In this document: positions 1 to 8,442 of the stretch, piece after piece | Layout: each line of letters begins with the position of its first letter | Numbering within the stretch: the stretch's first letter is position 1 | Assembly: GCF_029761915.1 (NCBI RefSeq) | Contig: NZ_CP121695.1 | Coordinates: 5,857,501 to 5,921,500, forward strand | Source of the DNA: Bradyrhizobium sp. CB1650 | Lineage (GTDB): Bacteria; Pseudomonadota; Alphaproteobacteria; Rhizobiales; Xanthobacteraceae | Reading direction: 5' to 3' | DNA length: 64,000 bases | Made by a program: the position numbers and the translations under genes | The notes under the pieces: generated by a model | What the model was told of the DNA's origin: nothing | Seen by the model: the letters and a program-made list of their open reading frames with translations, nothing else | Databases searched by the model: none

Positions 1-58
1 CGGCAAGCACAGCCAGGTCGCTTGCACGATCGAGAATTACTGATCGACTGGCCCTGGC

Positions 59-78
59 GGCGCCTCTCGCGAGGCGCC
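59..78 (-). terminator. Perfect 8-bp hairpin after the small secreted protein gene
   Basis: GGCGCCTC and GAGGCGCC pair perfectly around the 4-base loop TCGC. The hairpin begins 18 bases beyond the stop of the minus-strand gene at 97-354. No T-run follows it in the direction of transcription. It may act as a weak or Rho-assisted terminator, or only as an RNA 3'-end stabiliser. Confidence 0.35.
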
Positions 79-96
79 GCGCGTCCGTCCCGCCCG

Positions 97-354
97 CTAG
101 CCCTTGGTGCGAACGACGACAGCCCTCGCGCGAGGGTACATGTAGGCCTTCGGACGAAGATAAACCGGGCAGTGGTCGTCCCACTGGTATTGCTGCCAAT
201 TCCACTTCCAGCAGCCGGTCGCGATCTCGGGGTCGGGGTACCAGTCCAGCCGGTACGGTTCATCGCCAAACGGATACGTGCCGCCCTGAGCGCTGGCAGG
301 CGATGCACACATGCAGACGGCGGCAGCAATCGCAACAAGGCATGACTTATACAT
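97..354 (-). CDS. Small secreted or periplasmic protein of unknown function (85 aa)
   Basis: The family is not recognised. The protein opens with a clear Sec signal peptide (MYKSCLVAIAAAVCMCASPASA, with a likely cleavage after ASA-QG), so the mature part is about 60 residues. It is rich in Trp, Tyr and Pro and holds two cysteines (in TGCWKW and DHCPVY) that could form a disulfide in the periplasm. The start at 354 is chosen because GGAGA lies 5 bases upstream and the signal peptide begins exactly there; the open frame runs further upstream to 507 without support. The gene stands alone, with a hairpin after its stop. The function is unknown. Confidence 0.6.
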   Translation of the reverse strand: MYKSCLVAIAAAVCMCASPASAQGGTYPFGDEPYRLDWYPDPEIATGCWKWNWQQYQWDDHCPVYLRPKAYMYPRARAVVVRTKG

Positions 355-663
355 GACTTTCTCCGAATGTGCCGGCATAGTGCCAAATCGCGACATCCTT
401 ATCAAGTTGGGAAAACCCAAGCCATATTGGCGATCCCATTCTTGCAGTGCGCCAATGCGTCCGTAGCTACTTCTGACGATAACTGAGACCTGGACCACCA
501 AGACCAATATCTTGAGAAGGCCCGGGCGTGTCGCACGCCCGAATGCGGACCGGATTGTTCGGACCGAACTTGCTGACGGACCTCGGCACCAATTGCGAGG
601 GCCGCTCGGATCATTGCATCGAAGTCATTCAGTCACCCGTCCCTACGACACAAGTCTTGTTTC
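355..663. other. Intergenic region with no recognised feature
   Basis: This 309-bp stretch separates two small divergent genes (97-354 on minus, 664-978 on plus) and should hold both promoters. It is less GC-rich than its surroundings. No convincing operator palindrome, RNA gene or conserved ORF was seen. Confidence 0.5.
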
Positions 664-978
664 ATGAAACAAACCATCTCCCTCAATGCGAAGCTTCGGT
701 GGCCAGACGTCAAGGACCATTACATCGTCATTTACGAGGGGCATGTGATCGGCAACGTGTATCGTTCCGGAGACAATTGGTCCTGGTCAATAAGCGTCCC
801 GATGGCCTTGCCTGATTGGTCGGCCGGAAACGCTCCTACTCTGCGCGACGGCATCAAGGCACTCGGCAGCGCCTGGACCGGCATATTGAGTTCAACGAGC
901 CCCGAGCGCCTGCAGCGGGCGTGGGACCTCGAGAGAGCGGCCGAGACTCGAAGCACGGATTCCGGCCCCGACAAATAA
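664..978 (+). CDS. Hypothetical cytoplasmic protein (104 aa)
   Basis: The family is not recognised. The N-terminal half reads as alternating beta strands (DHYIVIYEGHVIGNVYRSGDNWSW), consistent with a small beta-sheet fold. The C-terminal half is helical (DGIKALGSAWTGILS), followed by a charged tail. There is no signal peptide, membrane segment or cysteine. No strong Shine-Dalgarno sequence is visible before the ATG. The aromatic 'GDNWSWSISVPM' segment resembles small single-domain hypotheticals common in rhizobia, but that is an impression. No operon partner is evident; the next gene is on the opposite strand. Confidence 0.5.
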   Translation: MKQTISLNAKLRWPDVKDHYIVIYEGHVIGNVYRSGDNWSWSISVPMALPDWSAGNAPTLRDGIKALGSAWTGILSSTSPERLQRAWDLERAAETRSTDSGPDK

Positions 979-1108
979 TACCGGGCTGCCGTCTGCGACC
1001 GTCTGCGCGATCGGACGAGGTCGGCGCATTGAAGTGCCAGAACCTCGGTGCCTCTCGTCAGGGTTTCGAAGACCTGCGCCGGACCGACCATGCGGAACCT
1101 CCACCATC

Positions 1109-2146
1109 TCAATAGGCGCGTGCGAAGTCACCTTCCTGTTTGATGTCGGTGAACACCGGAAAGCGTGCCTTCCACGGCGTCCCCTTGGCCGTCGTCAGAT
1201 CGTTGAGCCGCGCGAGCACGGCAAGGCCGTCCTTGCGCAGGCTCGCGGCAACTGCCGCACGGTCGGGGAAGTTCTTCAGCACGGCGTCGAGCCAGATCGT
1301 ACGGCCCGCGAGGAATCCGCCGGCGCCCGCGGCATAGGCGAAGTCGAGCACGCGCTCGAATTTCTCCGGCGCAGCACCACCTGACAACAGCACCCACGGG
1401 ATGCTTCGTTCGCGACAGATATCGCCGATCGCATCGAATTCCTTCTGCGCGGCTTTCGCCGCCGCGCCGCCGTCGCGGGCGGGCAGGCTGTTGGCCGCAA
1501 GCGGGCTCTCCAGTTTCAGAAGATCGACGCCGTATTCCGGTTTGGCAAACTCACGCACACTCTCGATGACGAGCCCGGGAAGCTTGCCGGGCGATTCCAC
1601 GTAGTCGGCGGTGTGACTGGCACTGCCGAGGAACGGATAGACCAACAGCTCCAGGACATAAGGAATGTCGTGGCGGGCACAATCCCGTCCGATCTCGCGG
1701 ACGAAGCGCTTCTGATGCTCGTTCACCGCGGGGTCCGCATCCGGCCGGTACCATGCCAGCACCTTGACGGCGTCGCCGCCCATGGCGCGGATCTTCTCCA
1801 CGTTCCAATTGGTGATCGCCCGTGACTTGCGGCCGCCGGAAGTTTCTTCGACGCGGTGCTCCTCGAGAGTCATGATGAGACCGCAGCGCGGCGGCAAGAG
1901 ATCGATCGCCGCGGGCACCGCGAAGTTCGGATCGAACAGCATCGAGCTGCAGTGCGGCGCAAGGTTCTCCACAAGGAGACGCTTCGCTGCCGTGACGTCG
2001 GAGTATTCGACCTGGTGCCGCGCAATCCCCCGCGCCTTCGCGATGGCGTCGAACAGTGGCGGCCTCTGATCCAGTGCGACCATGCGGAAGTGGCCGTCCG
2101 CGTCAGCCAGACGCGCCAGGCCCCGGTTCTTTCCAATCGTTCTCAT
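1109..2146 (-). CDS. Class I ketose-phosphate aldolase, LacD/YihT family
   Basis: Predicted to cleave a ketose 1-phosphate or bisphosphate to dihydroxyacetone phosphate and an aldehyde through a lysine Schiff base. At 345 aa it matches the LacD (tagatose-bisphosphate aldolase) and YihT (sulfofructose-1-phosphate aldolase) family. Visible marks are MVALDQRPPL near residue 22, DAVKVLAWYRPD near 125, the probable Schiff-base Lys211 in DLLKLESPL, PWVLLSGG near 250, and GFLAGRTIW with Arg282, equivalent to a substrate-anion-binding arginine in the family. The start at 2146 (MRTIGKN) overlaps the kinase stop by 4 bases. It is the last gene of the sugar operon, directly after the YihV-like kinase, so it should act on the kinase product. 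LacD and YihT functions cannot be separated by these motifs alone. The kinase triad favours a sulfo-sugar. Confidence 0.85.
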   Translation of the reverse strand: MRTIGKNRGLARLADADGHFRMVALDQRPPLFDAIAKARGIARHQVEYSDVTAAKRLLVENLAPHCSSMLFDPNFAVPAAIDLLPPRCGLIMTLEEHRVEETSGGRKSRAITNWNVEKIRAMGGDAVKVLAWYRPDADPAVNEHQKRFVREIGRDCARHDIPYVLELLVYPFLGSASHTADYVESPGKLPGLVIESVREFAKPEYGVDLLKLESPLAANSLPARDGGAAAKAAQKEFDAIGDICRERSIPWVLLSGGAAPEKFERVLDFAYAAGAGGFLAGRTIWLDAVLKNFPDRAAVAASLRKDGLAVLARLNDLTTAKGTPWKARFPVFTDIKQEGDFARAY

Positions 2147-3099
2147 GGCTTCGTCCTCATGAATGCAAGACACTCGTTGATGGTGGGGATTCCGTTGCGG
2201 CCGCCTGCGTGCCGGCATTTCATCGCCGCCGTCGCGGCCGAAAACGCCATGGCGTCGCGCACGTCGAGGCCGACGCCGATCGCAAGCGCATAGGCGCCAT
2301 GGAAGACGTCGCCCGCCCCCGTGGTGTCAACGACATCGACGGCAAAGGCGGTCTGCCGATGCAGGCGGCCATTCTCGTACCAGCTCACGCCGTCCTCTCC
2401 TCGTGTCACGGCGATGACGCGGCAGTTGAAGCGCGCGAGCGCAGCGAGGGAGTCATCCCCGGCCGACCCGGCGAAGGACCTGAGCGCGGGTTCGGAGAAG
2501 ATCGCGTGGTCGGTCAGCGGCAGCAACCGCTCGAACACTTCCGCATCGGCCACGTCGCCGTCGAGCACCGTCGGAATGTCCCGCGCACGCGCTTCGCGAA
2601 ACAAGGTTGCGGCTCCCTCCGCCCAGCGCGGGTCGGCCAGCACGCAAGATGCGCGGGCGACCATGTCCCGCGGCAGCCAGTCCGCAGCTTCCGGATAGAG
2701 GCCACGGAAATTGACGATCTGCCGCTCGCCGGAGCTGTCGACGATGATCCCGGAGACCGACGAGCGGCCGTCGGCAAACAGCCGGAAGTTCTCGACGTCG
2801 ACGCCTTCGGCGACAAAGGCCGACCGCATCTCCTGCCCGGCGGCATCATTCCCCGCCCGCCCCCAGAACGCGACCGACGCGCCGAGCCGCGCCACCGCGA
2901 CGGCGGCATTGGCGGCCATGCCGCCACCGAGCGTCGCATGGTCGAGGCTCTTGATCTTCTCGCTTCTGCCCGTAAACAGCCGATCGACACGCCAGATCTG
3001 GTCGAGCGCGGACAGCCCGAGGCAAATGACTTTAACGCGACGCGCCTTGGACGCGACGTCCGCCAGCGCTGACAGATTTCCAATCGCTGGTGAGCTCAC
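2143..3099 (-). CDS. PfkB-family sugar kinase resembling sulfofructose kinase (YihV)
   Basis: ATP-dependent phosphorylation of a ketose at C1 is predicted. The 318-aa protein has the PfkB hallmarks: [16 protein letters not shown] near residue 58 and the C-terminal [12 protein letters not shown] catalytic-base and anion-hole motif. It matches E. coli YihV, as recalled, in [37 protein letters not shown] and the closing GGRNGIP. The residues I recall as binding the sulfonate in YihV (Lys27, Asn109, Arg138) have equivalents here: Lys48, ten residues before GGG; Asn130 in GERQIVNF; and Arg158 in LADPRW. The start is GTG at 3099, overlapping the ATPase stop as GTGA; about 20 residues precede the point where YihV begins. 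Another ketose kinase specificity remains possible. Confidence 0.8.
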   Translation of the reverse strand: MSSPAIGNLSALADVASKARRVKVICLGLSALDQIWRVDRLFTGRSEKIKSLDHATLGGGMAANAAVAVARLGASVAFWGRAGNDAAGQEMRSAFVAEGVDVENFRLFADGRSSVSGIIVDSSGERQIVNFRGLYPEAADWLPRDMVARASCVLADPRWAEGAATLFREARARDIPTVLDGDVADAEVFERLLPLTDHAIFSEPALRSFAGSAGDDSLAALARFNCRVIAVTRGEDGVSWYENGRLHRQTAFAVDVVDTTGAGDVFHGAYALAIGVGLDVRDAMAFSAATAAMKCRHAGGRNGIPTINECLAFMRTKP

Positions 3100-4169
3100 C
3101 GCAACACCTGCCCGTTGGTTGCGTCGAACAGGTGCGTCCTGCCCGGTTGCGAACGAAGGCTAAGCCGATCTCCGACCTTCGGCCGCAGCGCCGGATCGAT
3201 CCGCGCGATCGCCGACACGCCGGCGAGATCGAAATGGATCAGCGTATCCGAGCCGAGCGGTTCGACCAGCTTGACGGTCACGGCGATGCCGTCGGCCATA
3301 TCAGTGGTAACGGCAAAATGTTCGGGACGAATGCCAAGGACGGCACTACCGGCCTGCCGCAGCCGGTCTGCGGCCGCGCCATCCAACGGCAGCACCGTTC
3401 CGCCTTGTGAAAGGATCGCGCGCTCCTGGCGCCATTCGACCGGGAAGAAGTTCATCGCCGGAGAGCCGATGAAGCCGGCCACGAACTGGTTGGCTGGCCG
3501 CTCGTAGACGGTCTCCGGCGTGTCGTATTGCTGGATCGTGCCGCTCTGCAGGACCACGATCCGGTCGGCCATGGTCATCGCCTCGATCTGGTCGTGGGTC
3601 ACGAACACCATCGTGGTCTTGAGCTCCTGCGACAGCGCCTTGATCTCGGCACGCACCTGCCCGCGCAGCTTCGCATCGAGGTTCGACAGCGGCTCGTCGA
3701 ACAGAAAGGCCTTCGGATTGCGCACGATCGCGCGTCCCATCGCGACGCGCTGGCGCTGGCCGCCGGACAATTCCTTCGGCTTGCGGTCCAGATATGGCTC
3801 GATGTGCAGCAGTGCGGCGGCGCGCTTCACCCGCGCATCGATCTCCGCCTTCGGCGTTCCCCGCAGCTCCAGCGCAAAGGACATGTTGTCGTAGACCCGC
3901 ATATGCGGATAGAGCGCGTAATCCTGGAACACCATGGCGATGTCGCGCTGCGCGGCCTGCACGCCGTTGACGCGCTTGTCGCCGATGTAGAGATCTCCGG
4001 ACGTGATCCGCTCGAGGCCTGCGATGATGCGCAGCAGGGTCGACTTGCCGCAGCCGGACGGCCCGACGAAGACGACGAACTCATGGTCCGCGATCTCCAG
4101 GTTGAGATCCGGGATCACGGTGAAATTGCCGTAGCGCTTGACGAGGTTGCGGATCGAGATCGAGGCCAT
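3096..4169 (-). CDS. Carbohydrate ABC importer ATPase, MalK/UgpC/MsmX type
   Basis: Energises sugar uptake by the importer encoded upstream. The 357-aa protein has Walker [10 protein letters not shown] at residues 36-44, then the Q-loop, the signature [14 protein letters not shown], Walker [12 protein letters not shown] and the H-loop [20 protein letters not shown]-terminal regulatory TOBE/OB domain from about residue 240 ([11 protein letters not shown]) is typical of the CUT1 class. The start MASISIRNL at 4169 is fixed by family alignment and lies 5 bases after the dehydrogenase stop; a longer open frame upstream is only a shadow of that gene. Its place between the dehydrogenase and the kinase ties uptake and catabolism into one transcript. 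Confidence 0.92.
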   Translation of the reverse strand: MASISIRNLVKRYGNFTVIPDLNLEIADHEFVVFVGPSGCGKSTLLRIIAGLERITSGDLYIGDKRVNGVQAAQRDIAMVFQDYALYPHMRVYDNMSFALELRGTPKAEIDARVKRAAALLHIEPYLDRKPKELSGGQRQRVAMGRAIVRNPKAFLFDEPLSNLDAKLRGQVRAEIKALSQELKTTMVFVTHDQIEAMTMADRIVVLQSGTIQQYDTPETVYERPANQFVAGFIGSPAMNFFPVEWRQERAILSQGGTVLPLDGAAADRLRQAGSAVLGIRPEHFAVTTDMADGIAVTVKLVEPLGSDTLIHFDLAGVSAIARIDPALRPKVGDRLSLRSQPGRTHLFDATNGQVLR

Positions 4170-4174
4170 GTTCG

Positions 4175-5179
4175 CTAGTCCAGCGCCAATACCGGCTTGA
4201 TCAGCTCGCCCCTGGCGAAGCGCGCAAAATTCTCCGGAAGGGCCGACAGGCCGAACTCGCCATCGACGAGCACGCGATATTCGTCCCTGTATTGGCGCAA
4301 CAGCGCGATGTTCGGCTCGAAATCGGCAACCGGGAAGTAGAAGGTGCGGATCATGTAGAAGTCCTTGCGGCGGAACACCTTGCCTTCCTCGATGATCCAG
4401 GGCGCAGCGTTCTCGCCGACCAGCACCAGCGCGCCGCGCGGCAACACCAGCTCGATGCCGAGATTGCGCGCCGCATGCGCGCCGGAGCATTCCATGATGA
4501 GTGCGAAGCGCTTCGACGCATCGCCGACCGGATGCGTCTTGGCGCCGAAGGACTGCGCAATTCCGAGGCGCGTCGGGTTCGGATCGGCGACGTGGACATC
4601 GTCATAACCAAGGCTGCGGAGCGCCAGGACGACCCCGAGGCCGACCGGCCCCGCGCCCATCACCAGTACCGGACCCGCATCGATCGGCGGCACGACGCGG
4701 CTGACGAACCGCACGGCATGACCGGACGTACCGATCACGTCGAGCAGGAGCGGCGCGAGACTGTCCTCGATGTCGTCAGGCACCGGCAGCAGGCAGTTCT
4801 CCGGCACCGGCACATACTCGGCGTAGCCTCCCGGCCTGTTCCAGCCGATCAGGCTCGAGACTTCCAGGCACATCTGCGTGTCGCCGCGCGTGCAGGCGGC
4901 GCAGCGGCCGCAATGCAGCGGGATGTAGACGGCGCAGCGGCGGCCATGCAGGCGGTGACCGGGCTGCTCGACGACACCGAAGATCTCGTGGCCGGCGGTG
5001 AACTCGGCGCCCTTGTGCCAGAGCTTGAAGTCCGAGCCGCACAGCGCCGTGCGCGAGACCCGCACCAGCACCTCACCTGCCCCGACGTCGGGCATCGCCA
5101 CGCGCTCGATGGTGATGCGCTCGTGGCCGTGAAAGACCGCGGCCTGCATGATCGAATTCGGACGTGGCGATACGTTCAT
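4175..5179 (-). CDS. Zinc-dependent alcohol dehydrogenase (MDR superfamily)
   Basis: Predicted NAD(P)-dependent oxidation of a polyol or sugar hydroxyl, or reduction of an aldehyde. The 334-aa protein carries the catalytic zinc motif CGSDFKLW...GHE, the structural zinc cysteines [15 protein letters not shown] near residue 95, and a Rossmann motif [17 protein letters not shown]. This is the sorbitol/threonine dehydrogenase-like MDR branch. It sits inside the sugar operon, 7 bases after the permease gene and 5 before the ATPase, so it probably acts on the imported substrate (polyol to ketose) or on the aldehyde released by the aldolase. The start at 5179 is preferred; an internal ATG at 5149 lacks a ribosome site. 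The exact substrate is unknown. Confidence 0.85.
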   Translation of the reverse strand: MNVSPRPNSIMQAAVFHGHERITIERVAMPDVGAGEVLVRVSRTALCGSDFKLWHKGAEFTAGHEIFGVVEQPGHRLHGRRCAVYIPLHCGRCAACTRGDTQMCLEVSSLIGWNRPGGYAEYVPVPENCLLPVPDDIEDSLAPLLLDVIGTSGHAVRFVSRVVPPIDAGPVLVMGAGPVGLGVVLALRSLGYDDVHVADPNPTRLGIAQSFGAKTHPVGDASKRFALIMECSGAHAARNLGIELVLPRGALVLVGENAAPWIIEEGKVFRRKDFYMIRTFYFPVADFEPNIALLRQYRDEYRVLVDGEFGLSALPENFARFARGELIKPVLALD

Positions 5180-5186
5180 CAGATAC

Positions 5187-6014
5187 CTAGCCTTTCACCG
5201 CACCGAGCGTCAGCCCGGACACCAGCCAACGCTGGACGAGAGCCGCCAGCACGAGCGGCGGCAATGCGATCAGCGTCGCCGCGGCCATGAGCGCGCCCCA
5301 CTGCGTCGAGCCTTCGCCGATAAAATTGAAAGCCGCCGCGATCAGCGTCTTGCTGTCGCCATTGGAGAGCACCAGCGCAAACAGGAAATAGTTCCACGAA
5401 AACACGAAGGCGAGGATTGCGGAGACGGCGATGCCGGAGGCCACCAGCGGCAGCGCGATCCGCCAGAGAATCCGCGTTACGCCGCATCCGTCGACCTGCG
5501 CCGCCTCGAAGACGCTGCGCGGGATGCCGTCGAACGACGGCAGCAGGACCCAGATCACGATCGGCAAGGTGATGACAGCGTGACTCAGGATGAGTGCCGT
5601 ATAGGAACCGATCATGCCGACCTGCCGAAACATCACGTACCACGGCAGCAGGAACAGCGTGCCCGGCGCCATGCGCGCCGCAAGCGTCAGGATCGCCGGC
5701 CATGAGATTCGCGTCCAGGACACGGCAAAGGCGGCAGGAATTCCGAATAGCAGCCCGAGTGCGGTCGAACCGACGGTCACAACGAGGCTGTTGAGGGCAT
5801 AGCTCAGGAACGGCGTGGTCTTCGTGAGCTCGACGTAGTTGTCCAGCGTTGGCGTGAAGATCAGCGTCGGCGGATAAGCCGTCACCTCGAAGGACGGCTT
5901 GAGGGAGGACAGCACCATCCAGACCGTGGGCGCCATGATGATCACGCCGGCCAGCACGAGCTGCAGCAGGTTGAGCCAGCGTATCCAGCGCTCGGTGGTG
6001 GCTGCATCCGTCAT
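5187..6014 (-). CDS. Carbohydrate ABC importer permease, MalG type
   Basis: Inner-membrane channel subunit of a CUT1 sugar importer. The 275-aa protein has about six hydrophobic segments, starting with LLQLVLAGVIIMAPTVWMVL near residue 15. The conserved EAA loop reads VFEAAQVDGCGVTRILWRIALP, where it meets the ATPase coupling helices. MTDAATTERW at 6014 is the likely start; it lies 4 bases after the MalF-type gene stop, and the frame upstream belongs to that gene. Partners are the MalF-type permease (6,019-6,906), the binding protein (6,968-8,269) and the ATPase (3,096-4,169). Confidence 0.9.
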   Translation of the reverse strand: MTDAATTERWIRWLNLLQLVLAGVIIMAPTVWMVLSSLKPSFEVTAYPPTLIFTPTLDNYVELTKTTPFLSYALNSLVVTVGSTALGLLFGIPAAFAVSWTRISWPAILTLAARMAPGTLFLLPWYVMFRQVGMIGSYTALILSHAVITLPIVIWVLLPSFDGIPRSVFEAAQVDGCGVTRILWRIALPLVASGIAVSAILAFVFSWNYFLFALVLSNGDSKTLIAAAFNFIGEGSTQWGALMAAATLIALPPLVLAALVQRWLVSGLTLGAVKG

Positions 6015-6018
6015 GACA

Positions 6019-6906
6019 TCACCACGCGACCGCGCCGCGCAGGCGGTTGCAGGCGAGCACCGCACCGAACACGATCGCGGTCAGCGTCAGCATCAAGGCG
6101 CTGGCATAGCCGATGTTGAAGAATTCGAAGCCGACCCGGAAGCCGTAGATGTTGAGCGTATTTGACGCGTTGCCGGGGCCGCCCTGGGTCGTGATGTAGA
6201 TGATGTCGAAGAAGCGCAGGAGATCGACGCTGCGCAGGATGGCCGCGGTGACGATGGTCGGCAGCAGCAGCGGCAGCGTGATGCGCTGGAAGGTCTTGAA
6301 CGCTGATGCACCGTCGATCTGTGCGGCCTCGTAGACGCTGGGCGGCAAGGACTGCAAGCCGCCCAGGACAATCAGGGCGACATAGGGCGTCCACTGCCAG
6401 CTATCGATCAGCGCGACCGTCGGAATGACCCATGTCGGCGAAGCCAGCCAGTCCGACGGCGGCAGGCCGAAGGCCTGAAGGATATAATTGGCCGCGCCCA
6501 GCGACGGGTCGAGGATCACGAGCCACATCATACCGGCCACCACCGGCGGCATCATGAAGGGCGAGATGAACAGCGAGCGCACGATTCCCGGCAGGCGCTT
6601 GGCGTGGAACAGGACCAGCGCCAGCCAGACGCCGAACACGAGTTGCAGCGTCAGCGAGAGCACATAGAGCGCGATGGTAACCCAGAGCCCATGCCAGAAC
6701 TCGTGGTCGGACACGAGCCTGGAGTAGTTCGCCAGACCGACAAAGGATTGCTTGCCGGTCGATGAAAAGCTCTGGAAGCCGAGCCACACCGTATAGACCA
6801 CCGGAAATGCGATCATCGCCACGGTGAAGATCACCGCCGGCGCCGAGAGCGCCGACAATTCCAGCCTTTGCCGGTCCTGCGTCAATGTCGCAGCCGCGTC
6901 CGACAT
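6019..6906 (-). CDS. Carbohydrate ABC importer permease, MalF type
   Basis: The 295-aa partner of the MalG-type permease. Hydrophobic segments begin at APAVIFTVAMIAFPVVYTVW near residue 20, and at least five more follow. The EAA motif is VYEAAQIDGASAFKTFQRITLP. The start at 6906 (MSDAAATLTQ) is chosen because the binding-protein gene ends 61 bases upstream and the extra in-frame residues lie in that spacer. The periplasmic P2 domain of E. coli MalF is absent, as is usual for rhizobial CUT1 permeases. Confidence 0.9.
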   Translation of the reverse strand: MSDAAATLTQDRQRLELSALSAPAVIFTVAMIAFPVVYTVWLGFQSFSSTGKQSFVGLANYSRLVSDHEFWHGLWVTIALYVLSLTLQLVFGVWLALVLFHAKRLPGIVRSLFISPFMMPPVVAGMMWLVILDPSLGAANYILQAFGLPPSDWLASPTWVIPTVALIDSWQWTPYVALIVLGGLQSLPPSVYEAAQIDGASAFKTFQRITLPLLLPTIVTAAILRSVDLLRFFDIIYITTQGGPGNASNTLNIYGFRVGFEFFNIGYASALMLTLTAIVFGAVLACNRLRGAVAW

Positions 6907-6931
6907 ACTTGCATTCCCTGATCCAATGAGG

Positions 6932-6957
6932 CGCCGGCCGGGTGAAAAGCGCCGGCG
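6932..6957 (-). other. Stem-loop between binding-protein and permease genes
   Basis: CGCCGGC (6932-6938) and GCCGGCG (6951-6957) can pair over a 12-base loop in the 61-base spacer between the solute-binding protein and MalF-type genes. Hairpins in this position often protect the binding-protein mRNA or cut readthrough, so that the binding protein is made in excess. The stem is only 7 bp and there is no T-run, so this is a modest call. Confidence 0.35.
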
Positions 6958-6967
6958 TTCTGTGCCG

Positions 6968-8269
6968 TCACTTCTGCGCAATCAGCGCGTCGAGCGCCTT
7001 GTCGGCGTCTGCGCAAGCCTGGTCGACGGTCTTCTGCTTCAGGATCAGGTCCTGCACAGCCTGGCCGATGAATTCGCGCGACTCCGGGTTGGCGACGATG
7101 GGATATCCGACCTCGGACGAGCCCTTGGTTGCGAGCACGTCGAGCGCCGCCTGCCACTCTTTCCGCACCGGCTCCTCGTCGATCCACTTGCGATACTCGG
7201 GATCGTTGGCGACCGACGGCCGCGGCGGCGCGATCCCCTGCAGCGCCATCTTCTTCTGCACCTCGGGGCTGGTTGCCCACTGCACGAAGTACCAGGCCGC
7301 GTCCGGCTGCTTGCTGTGCGAGGACACCGCCATGCCCCAGCCGATCGTGGTCGGCACCTGGCCGGCCTCGCCCGCCGGGAACGGCAGCAGGCCGGTATCC
7401 TTGAGGCGCGCGCCGCCGTCCATCACGGTGCGCAATTCGTTGGAGGATTCGAACGCCATCGCGGCGCGGCCGCCGCGATAGAGCGCGGAAATCTGCTGGA
7501 AGCTGTAGTTGACGACACCGGGCGGTCCGAAATCGCGCAGCAGGCGACTGTAGGTATCGAGTGCCTCCTTGCCCTTGGCCGAACATAGGTTCGACTTGGC
7601 GTTTGCGATGTAACTGCCGCCGATGTTGTGCAGCATGTTGCTGAAGGTATAGGCGACCGCCGGCTTCAGGCCGCGCGACACGAACGGCGTGAGCGCGCTG
7701 TCGCACGTCTTGATCTTCTCCGCGGCTGCCTCGACGTCCTTGATGGTCTTCGGCTTCTCGATGCCGCACTTCTTGAAGATGTCGGTACGGTAATAGAAGA
7801 TCGGTCCTTCGATGTTCATCGGCATGCTGGTCAGCTTGCCGCCGAAGGTCGCGGCCTTCAGCAGGGCCTGGCTCAAGCCGGCGGGATCGTATTCCTTGGC
7901 GACTTCGTTCTTGGCCATCGCCGTGAGATCGGCATACCAGCCAGCAGCGGCGAACTGCTCGCCCTCGCGCGAGGGCAGCGTCATGAACACGTCAACCTCG
8001 TCGCTATGCGCGTTCATCACCGTGACCAGGCGCTGACGCATCTGCTGTTCCTGGTAGCCGTCGACCTTCAGGGTCATACCGGTCAGCTTTTCGAAATCGG
8101 CCTTGTAGGTCAGCAGCGCCTGCGACACCGGATTGTTGTTGGCGAGAAAGGTGACGGTCTTGCCCTGAAACTTCTTCCAGTCGAAATCGGCCCCGTGCGC
8201 CTGCGCGCTAACCGCGGCAACCGCAAGAACCGGCAACGCGACGCGCGCCGCGAGCATCCTGGCCTTCAT
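6968..8269 (-). CDS. ABC transporter periplasmic sugar-binding protein (family 1)
   Basis: Substrate receptor of the importer. The 433-aa protein begins with a Sec signal peptide (MKARMLAARVALPVLAVAAV, cleavage likely after AHG-AD near residue 27). It then shows the family-1 binding-protein pattern: TVTFLANNNP, YKADFEKLTGMTLKV, VDVFMTLPSREGEQFAAAGWYADLT, and the hinge-region signature GGRAAMAFESSNELRTVM. It is the first gene of the minus-strand operon, 46 bases downstream of the LacI-type operator at 8315-8328. Because it is the specificity subunit, it is the best protein for ligand testing. Nothing in its sequence alone names the sugar. Confidence 0.9.
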   Translation of the reverse strand: MKARMLAARVALPVLAVAAVSAQAHGADFDWKKFQGKTVTFLANNNPVSQALLTYKADFEKLTGMTLKVDGYQEQQMRQRLVTVMNAHSDEVDVFMTLPSREGEQFAAAGWYADLTAMAKNEVAKEYDPAGLSQALLKAATFGGKLTSMPMNIEGPIFYYRTDIFKKCGIEKPKTIKDVEAAAEKIKTCDSALTPFVSRGLKPAVAYTFSNMLHNIGGSYIANAKSNLCSAKGKEALDTYSRLLRDFGPPGVVNYSFQQISALYRGGRAAMAFESSNELRTVMDGGARLKDTGLLPFPAGEAGQVPTTIGWGMAVSSHSKQPDAAWYFVQWATSPEVQKKMALQGIAPPRPSVANDPEYRKWIDEEPVRKEWQAALDVLATKGSSEVGYPIVANPESREFIGQAVQDLILKQKTVDQACADADKALDALIAQK

Positions 8270-8314
8270 CGAATTGTCCTCCCGACTGGCCGCCTTGAAC
8301 TGGCGGCATCCTTC

Positions 8315-8328
8315 TGTAAACGGTTACA
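8315..8328. promoter_or_regulatory. LacI-family operator (O1) upstream of the sugar operon
   Basis: TGTAAACGGTTACA has perfect 5-base arms (TGTAA/TTACA) around a CG-centred core, the usual form of a LacI/GalR-family site. It lies 46 bases before the binding-protein start, probably within or just after that promoter. It shares the TGTAA-N4-TTACA pattern with the second site at 8427-8440. Confidence 0.75.
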
Positions 8329-8426
8329 TCCTAAGCATCACATCCGCCCTGTCAAGCGATAGACAAATTGCACAATCTGCGGCAGATTTGCGACATAGCC
8401 GCTGCCGTGCGGGTTCTCCGACCGAT

Positions 8427-8440
8427 ATGTAACGTTACAT
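8427..8440. promoter_or_regulatory. LacI-family operator (O2) abutting the regulator start
   Basis: ATGTAACGTTACAT is a perfect 14-base palindrome ending 2 bases before the regulator ATG at 8443. It occupies the place where a Shine-Dalgarno sequence would be expected, and none is visible there. It shares its arms with O1 about 110 bases away, so the regulator may loop the two sites and repress both divergent units, including itself. Confidence 0.78.
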
Positions 8441-8442
8441 TC

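Noticed and set aside
1109..3099. Reading the aldolase-kinase pair as a tagatose (lactose) pathway
   Set aside because: The aldolase family name LacD suggests it, but the kinase does not resemble LacC-type tagatose kinases as closely as YihV, and no lactose or galactose-phosphate genes are nearby.
4170..4490. Long N-terminal extension of the ABC ATPase
   Set aside because: The extra 107 codons are Arg/Gly-rich shadow sequence over the dehydrogenase gene; family alignment fixes the start at 4169.
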